A DNA stretch of 10,381 bases from Cryomorphaceae bacterium (GTDB lineage Bacteria > Bacteroidota > Bacteroidia > Flavobacteriales > Schleiferiaceae), in NCBI GenBank assembly GCA_003445735.1, contig DMCR01000070.1, positions 1-10,381 of the forward strand. The letters run 5' to 3'. Positions 7,016 to 10,381 of this stretch are shown here, one piece after another; the first letter of the stretch is position 1, and each line of letters begins with the position of its first letter. Below the pieces are notes generated by a model. The model was not told where the DNA came from. It did no database searches and saw nothing but the letters and a program-made list of their open reading frames with translations. The translations under genes were made by a program, and so were the position numbers.

Positions 7016-7855
7016 ATGCAAAACCACCCTTCATGGAGCCCCGCAAGAATTACGGCTTCTTTTATTCTGGTCATTATTCTCAGCTCACTCCTGATTGGAG
7101 GCATCGGATTCATCATCGCAACCGCCGCATATGATAACTTATCTGAGCCAGGAGCCATGCGATGGTTACAATTGACCAACAGTTTAGGCGTCTTTTTAGT
7201 TCCGCCTCTTGTGCTAATGTGGTGGAGTAAATCCTCACCTCAAACCTTTTTGGGATGGCGTGGCGCTAAAATAGCACCGTCCGGTTGGGGCGCATTGTTG
7301 ATTATTATTGCGGGTTCCTTCTTCACAATTGACGCACTCGCGCATCTAAACACGGTACTGCTTCCCGAGGCTCCGTGGGTAGAAAATCTAAAAGCGCAAG
7401 AAGCGACAGTGAAGCTTGCGCTAGACATTCTCCTTAGTAATATGGTGCCTACCACACTTTTAGCCAACGCGTTGATTATGGTGGTTGTACCAGCTGTGGG
7501 TGAGGAACTGTTCTTTCGCGGGGCAGTGCAGAGTTTACTTGGACAAAAATTCAACCACCACCTTGCGATCGTAAGTACTGCACTTTTCTTCGCCTTAGGG
7601 CATATGCAGCCGCTGAGCGTCCTGCCTATATTATTTATGGGAGTGGTATTCGGCTACCTAAAGCATTGGACCGGTTCGATCTGGGTACCCATAGGGCTGC
7701 ATTTAATTAACAATGCAACGGCCCTTGGTAGCGCGTATCTGAACGACGGAACCTTGTTGGAGGAAAGCACTATGGCTGGTTCGATATGGTCTTATGTGGG
7801 TCCAATTCTAGTCTTGGTGGGCCTCTTCACCATGTGGAACAAGCACACGGCATAA
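7016..7855 (+). CDS. CPBP family intramembrane metalloprotease
   Basis: 279 residues from the ATG at 7016. It is a multi-pass inner-membrane protein with hydrophobic segments near 14-37, 53-69, 90-106, 142-160, 184-195, 201-214, 222-236 and 256-273. It carries the three motifs of the CPBP (CAAX protease and bacteriocin-processing, Rce1-like) family in order: EExxxR as VGEELFFRG (E163, E164, R168), FxxxH as FALGH (F192, H196), and HxxxN (H229, N233). These form the glutamate/histidine active site inside the membrane. Bacterial members have been linked to bacteriocin maturation or self-immunity and envelope stress, but the substrate here is unknown. An upstream in-frame ATG at 6956 would add 20 residues that overlap the divergent dus gene; MQNHPSWSPARIT followed directly by a TM segment is the better start. 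The gene ends in a strong terminator. Confidence 0.9.
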   Translation: MQNHPSWSPARITASFILVIILSSLLIGGIGFIIATAAYDNLSEPGAMRWLQLTNSLGVFLVPPLVLMWWSKSSPQTFLGWRGAKIAPSGWGALLIIIAGSFFTIDALAHLNTVLLPEAPWVENLKAQEATVKLALDILLSNMVPTTLLANALIMVVVPAVGEELFFRGAVQSLLGQKFNHHLAIVSTALFFALGHMQPLSVLPILFMGVVFGYLKHWTGSIWVPIGLHLINNATALGSAYLNDGTLLEESTMAGSIWSYVGPILVLVGLFTMWNKHTA

Positions 7856-7885
7856 AAAAAAACCGACCCATAAGGTCGGCTTTTT
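7854..7885. terminator. Bidirectional intrinsic terminator between the CPBP gene and the exbD operon
   Basis: A perfect 6-bp GC-rich stem CCGACC (7863-7868) / GGTCGG (7874-7879) with loop CATAA is flanked by nine A on the left (7854-7862) and TTTTT on the right (7881-7885, after one C). On the + strand it ends the CPBP transcript. On the - strand the A-run becomes a U9 tail, so it also ends the exbB/exbD transcript. The first A residues belong to the CPBP stop codon. Confidence 0.9.
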
Positions 7886-7912
7886 CGCCTATACTAGCGA
7901 TTCTCTTTGCTT

Positions 7913-8407
7913 CTAGTTCTCTGAGCTGTACAACGCTTCCACATCCTTCGGCTGATTCGAACTATAGTTGATCTTCAACGCTTGCGCTTTGCGCAATTGC
8001 AATTTGATATCTGTAATGAGACCCATCTTAACTGTTTTATCGGCTTTGATAGACATGGTCATCATTGCTGCATCTTCTTCTGATTTCTGCTCACGCTCTT
8101 GAATAACGAACGGTTGGATATCATCCAAAGAAGCGAATGCATCGTTCAATTGGACACGTGGTGAGCGACCAAATTTATCTTGGTACTTAACGCGTGGGGC
8201 ACCAGCGTAGATGTAAGTCACCAACGACTTGCGCTCCAATTTTTGAATTTCCGTGGCTTGCGGCTTGTTTACCGTCACTTTCAAATCTACTTCACGCATT
8301 ACCGTGGCAACCATGAAGAAAAACAGCAACATGAAAACAATATCCGGAAGTGCCGAGGTGTTTACCGCCGGCAACGCCTTGTCCTTCTTTTTCTTAATTA
8401 CCGCCAT
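7913..8407 (-). CDS. exbD: ExbD/TolR family biopolymer transport protein (second ExbD of the operon)
   Basis: 164 residues. A lysine-rich cytoplasmic start (MAVIKKKKDKALPAVNTSAL) leads to one TM segment, PDIVFMLLFFFMVATVM (21-37), with D22 at the position of the essential proton-carrying Asp of ExbD/TolR. A periplasmic domain of about 125 residues follows. It is the stator-type partner of ExbB that uses the proton gradient to drive TonB- or TolA-like proteins. It differs clearly from the upstream ExbD, with which it shares a KFGRSxR motif (here 78-84). The ATG overlaps the last base of the upstream exbD stop codon (TAATG), so translation is probably coupled. It is the last gene of the operon; a bidirectional terminator follows. 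No TonB gene is downstream in the window, so whether it powers TonB, a Tol-like system or something else is open. Confidence 0.92.
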   Translation of the reverse strand: MAVIKKKKDKALPAVNTSALPDIVFMLLFFFMVATVMREVDLKVTVNKPQATEIQKLERKSLVTYIYAGAPRVKYQDKFGRSPRVQLNDAFASLDDIQPFVIQEREQKSEEDAAMMTMSIKADKTVKMGLITDIKLQLRKAQALKINYSSNQPKDVEALYSSEN

Positions 8408-8991
8408 TATCCACCAATATTTAAAGGTTCCGCCTCAGAAATCTTCTGTGGATATGCCAACTTGATTTCTTTCAAGATCTCTTTATCCTCTTCTGAATCC
8501 ATACTGCGATATGAACGACCAAACTTCTCTTGAGCATAGCGTTCACGCAAATCTTCATACGCTGCAACAAGTTCATTTTGAACCTTTACATACATACCAT
8601 ACGAAGTACCGCGATCATTCTGCAAGGAAACTACTGCTTTATCAGGATTGTCGGAGCTAGTTGAAATATTATATCCTTGACAATACTCACAAGATCCATC
8701 ACCGTTATTATCAACGAATTCCATGGCTTTCACGCGTAGTTCGGAAATCTGTAAGTATTCGTCTTCTACCAGTAACTGGTCGTTTGAGTTCACCAATACG
8801 GTAAAGATATTACGCTCCTTGATCGGAGGAGGATCTTCAACAAGTTCCTCGTCAAATGGAGGTAGCTTTCTATTAATCCCCTTATCTGTATCCATCGTGG
8901 TAGTTACTAGATAGAAGATCAACAACAAGAAAGCGATGTCTGCCATCGATCCGGCGTTGATTTCTGGTATGGCTCTTTTATTTCTTGCCAT
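8407..8991 (-). CDS. exbD: ExbD/TolR family biopolymer transport protein with a cysteine/acidic insert (first ExbD of the operon)
   Basis: 194 residues, longer than a typical ExbD (about 140). MARNKRAIPEINAGSMADIAF leads into one TM segment (about 16-33), with D18 as the conserved proton-carrying Asp and the usual N-terminal P-x-I-N-x-x-x-M-x-D pattern. The periplasmic part has an insert near 94-104, DNNGDGSCEYC, with a CxxC pair (C101, C104) and a D-x-N-x-D-G spacing like Ca-binding loops. The following SSDNPDKAVVSLQNDRGTSY stretch and the long C-terminal region (YAQEKFGRSYRS, then charged helices) look like what I recall of ExbD homologues in Bacteroidota; this is memory, not a search. It acts with the ExbB and second ExbD of the operon. 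The stop codon overlaps the next start codon, and it begins 8 bases after the 4-TM protein gene. Confidence 0.92.
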   Translation of the reverse strand: MARNKRAIPEINAGSMADIAFLLLIFYLVTTTMDTDKGINRKLPPFDEELVEDPPPIKERNIFTVLVNSNDQLLVEDEYLQISELRVKAMEFVDNNGDGSCEYCQGYNISTSSDNPDKAVVSLQNDRGTSYGMYVKVQNELVAAYEDLRERYAQEKFGRSYRSMDSEEDKEILKEIKLAYPQKISEAEPLNIGG

Positions 8992-8999
8992 AACGAACC

Positions 9000-9407
9000 T
9001 TATTTAGTTAAGCGTAAAACCAACGAGTATACTACAGCCAAAATTGCTCCTGAAAACAAAATGTAGAATGAAGTCAACATTGCGCTCGACGCTTTTGACG
9101 TGGCTTCTGTAACGTCTTTATATTCATTAAAATCTGAACCGTCTGCCGTGAACCAAGAGATCAAGCCAATCACTAGAATGGCAGCAAGTCCAATACCTAC
9201 ACCCTTAATACCTTGAGGATTTACAACTAGGGCGAGTATAAAGCTCAATACGGCAATGATAATACCAAGAATGGTAGAGATCATTCCGAAGGACACAAAT
9301 CCAGGAGCGTTGTTCTCGTTTACGGCAACCATGATGAAAAGCACCACACCTACCAAACCGAGCCCAATGCCTAGGACACGTCCAATTAATGGAAGTTTAC
9401 TAAGCAT
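9000..9407 (-). CDS. Uncharacterised four-TM membrane protein in the ExbB/ExbD operon
   Basis: 135 residues, mostly hydrophobic. Predicted TM segments are near 8-29, 38-62, 67-86 and 106-131, with a short charged loop (DGSDFNEYKDVTEATSK, about 89-105) between the third and fourth. No signal peptide cleavage site or catalytic motif is visible, and I do not recognise a named domain. It sits between exbB (5 bases upstream) and the first exbD (8 bases downstream) on the same strand, so it is certainly part of the operon. A small hydrophobic protein at this position appears to be usual in Bacteroidota ExbB/ExbD operons (recollection, not checked). An accessory or stabilising role in the motor complex is an inference from position only. 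ATG at 9407 is the only sensible start. Confidence 0.85.
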   Translation of the reverse strand: MLSKLPLIGRVLGIGLGLVGVVLFIMVAVNENNAPGFVSFGMISTILGIIIAVLSFILALVVNPQGIKGVGIGLAAILVIGLISWFTADGSDFNEYKDVTEATSKASSAMLTSFYILFSGAILAVVYSLVLRLTK

Positions 9408-9412
9408 CTCAA

Positions 9413-10279
9413 TTACGCGTTTTTCTTGTTGTACTCAACCAACATATCCATGAAAGAGATAGAAGCATCTTCCATCTTAATCACGATACCATCGATCATC
9501 GCTACGATAAGGTTGTAGAAAATTTGAAGGATGATCGCAGTGATCAAACCAAATACTGTAGTCAAAAGTGCCACTTTAATACCACCTGCTACCAATGAAG
9601 GGTTGATATCACCAGCTGCTTCGATCGCATCAAAGGCACCAATCATACCGATTACCGTACCCATGAAACCAAGCATCGGAGCTAAAGCAATGAACAAAGA
9701 AATCCAAGAAACCCCTTTCTCCAATTTTCCGTTCTCTACAGAACCTACGCTCATGATAGACTTATCTACCATATCCAAGCCTTCGTCGTAGTGATCCAAG
9801 CCTTCGAAGAAAATGGTTGCAACTGGACCACGAGTATTGCGACAAACTTCTTTAGCAGCTTCAACACCGCCGTTGTTCAACGCGCCTTCAACTTCTTCCA
9901 ATAATTTTTCAGTGTTGGTTTGAGCGAAAGTCAAGTAAATAATACGCTCGATAACCAATGCTAGACCGAGTACCAAGGCCAACAATACGAACGACATAAA
10001 GAATGCGCCTCCTTCAATGAATTTTTCTTTCAAAATCTGGGTGAATCCTTTTTCAGCTGGTTCTTCTTCAACAGCTGCTTCTTCAGCCGGTGCTTCTTCT
10101 GTAGCAGCAGAATCTGTAGCAGCTGTTGCGGAGTCAACAGCTGCATCAGTAGAATCCATAGTGTCAGTGGTAACAGTTTCTACTAATTCTTCTGAAGCCG
10201 CCATATCTTCTTGAGCATAGGCGTTAACGGTACCCAATGAAAGGGCAACAATAGCAAGCAAAGAGAGTGCTTTTTTCAT
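9413..10279 (-). CDS. exbB: ExbB/TolQ/MotA family proton-channel protein with signal peptide and acidic linker
   Basis: 288 residues. Residues 1-22 (MKKALSLLAIVALSLGTVNAYA) form a signal peptide. An Ala/Glu/Thr/Asp-rich low-complexity stretch follows (about 23-77), then the MotA/TolQ/ExbB domain: TM1 at about 91-116, a cytoplasmic loop, TM2 at about 190-216 with LAPMLGFMGTVIGMI, and TM3 at about 233-262. T208 and T240/T241 fall where E. coli ExbB has the channel threonines T148 and T181. It forms the inner-membrane ring through which protons pass, with ExbD inside, energising TonB- or Tol-type outer-membrane work. First gene of the operon exbB, 4-TM protein, exbD, exbD. A short AGGA lies before the ATG at 10279. 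The cleaved signal peptide puts the acidic linker in the periplasm, in line with the N-out topology of ExbB. Confidence 0.94.
   Translation of the reverse strand: MKKALSLLAIVALSLGTVNAYAQEDMAASEELVETVTTDTMDSTDAAVDSATAATDSAATEEAPAEEAAVEEEPAEKGFTQILKEKFIEGGAFFMSFVLLALVLGLALVIERIIYLTFAQTNTEKLLEEVEGALNNGGVEAAKEVCRNTRGPVATIFFEGLDHYDEGLDMVDKSIMSVGSVENGKLEKGVSWISLFIALAPMLGFMGTVIGMIGAFDAIEAAGDINPSLVAGGIKVALLTTVFGLITAIILQIFYNLIVAMIDGIVIKMEDASISFMDMLVEYNKKNA
10069..10144. repeat. Low-complexity GCT/CTTCTTC stretch in exbB
   Basis: Short imperfect repeats encode the Ala/Glu/Thr linker. CAACAGCTGC occurs at 10069-10078 and again at 10135-10144, with several GTAGCAGC- and GCTTCTTC-like units between. It is coding and in frame. 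Such stretches can vary in length between strains by slippage or recombination (inference). Confidence 0.5.
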
Positions 10280-10381
10280 TTTCCTAATTGTTTAAATACA
10301 AATGTTTAGAGTTTGCATGCGAGTGTACCTAATTACAGTATCTCGACACGCGAGGCCGAAAATACAAAAAAATGATGTTCT
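10280..10381 (-). promoter_or_regulatory. Upstream region of the exbB operon with candidate -7 box
   Basis: The 102 bases upstream of exbB contain no gene on either strand. On the - strand 10357-10364 reads TATTTTCG, one base from the Bacteroidota -7 consensus TAnnTTTG. That would give a leader of roughly 75 bases; the -33 element would fall at or beyond the window edge. A small 4-bp hairpin (CTCG 10342-10345, CGAG 10351-10354) lies near the predicted transcript start. An AGGA just before the start codon can serve for ribosome binding. Confidence 0.3.

Noticed and set aside
6996..7046. N-terminal extension of 17 residues on the dus gene
   Set aside because: The residues are not part of the Dus fold and would overlap the divergent protease gene; ATG 6995 gives the normal N-terminus.
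8180..8533. 117-codon + strand frame across the exbD junction
   Set aside because: It is antisense to both exbD genes and resembles no protein.

Overview
The window comes from a Bacteroidota chromosome, most likely of the Flavobacteriales or a near relative. The evidence is a SprB-repeat protein ending in a gliding-motility-type (type B) T9SS sorting domain paired with a PorP/SprF-family protein, a four-gene ExbB/membrane protein/ExbD/ExbD operon of the kind found in this phylum, weak Shine-Dalgarno sequences, and a few TAnnTT(T/C)G boxes that resemble the Bacteroidota -7 promoter element. The genus cannot be decided from the sequence alone. Ten protein genes are supported and together cover almost the whole window. 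I see no rRNA, tRNA, CRISPR array, insertion sequence or phage gene.

Layout. (1) 3-1905, + strand: the 3' end of a secreted, probably cell-surface, SprB-repeat protein gene, truncated by the window edge, overlapping by 26 bases a PorP/SprF-family outer-membrane protein gene. This part is visibly more AT-rich than the rest. (2) 1906-2156: a 251-base convergent gap with no confident feature. (3) 2157-4356, - strand: an MsbA-like ABC exporter followed, with a 17-base overlap, by methylmalonyl-CoA epimerase. (4) 4414-5982, + strand: rbfA and an FtsX/LolC-like permease, divergent from the exporter across a 57-base gap that holds a perfect 14-base palindrome. (5) 5979-6995, - strand: a DusB-like tRNA-dihydrouridine synthase whose stop codon overlaps the permease stop codon. 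(6) 7016-7855, + strand: a CPBP intramembrane protease, only 20 bases from the divergent dus start. (7) 7854-7885: a clear bidirectional intrinsic terminator. (8) 7913-10279, - strand: exbB, a 4-TM protein, and two exbD genes in one tight operon, with its promoter region at 10280-10381.

How the genes work together. Region 1 is a T9SS substrate and its probable partner, which belong to surface adhesion or gliding. Region 8 is a proton-driven inner-membrane motor of the Ton/Tol type with two different ExbD subunits and an uncharacterised membrane protein. The middle genes are housekeeping (30S ribosome maturation, tRNA modification, propionyl/methylmalonyl-CoA metabolism, export of lipid or another hydrophobic substrate, lipoprotein or envelope transport). 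They are packed tightly, and several start codons are best placed downstream of the longest possible reading frame.

No clearly new system is visible. The points most worth a second look are the adhesin/SprF overlap, the palindrome in front of rbfA, the unknown membrane protein inside the ExbB/ExbD operon, the cysteine/acidic insert in one ExbD, and the shared-stop convergent pair with a hairpin inside a coding end.
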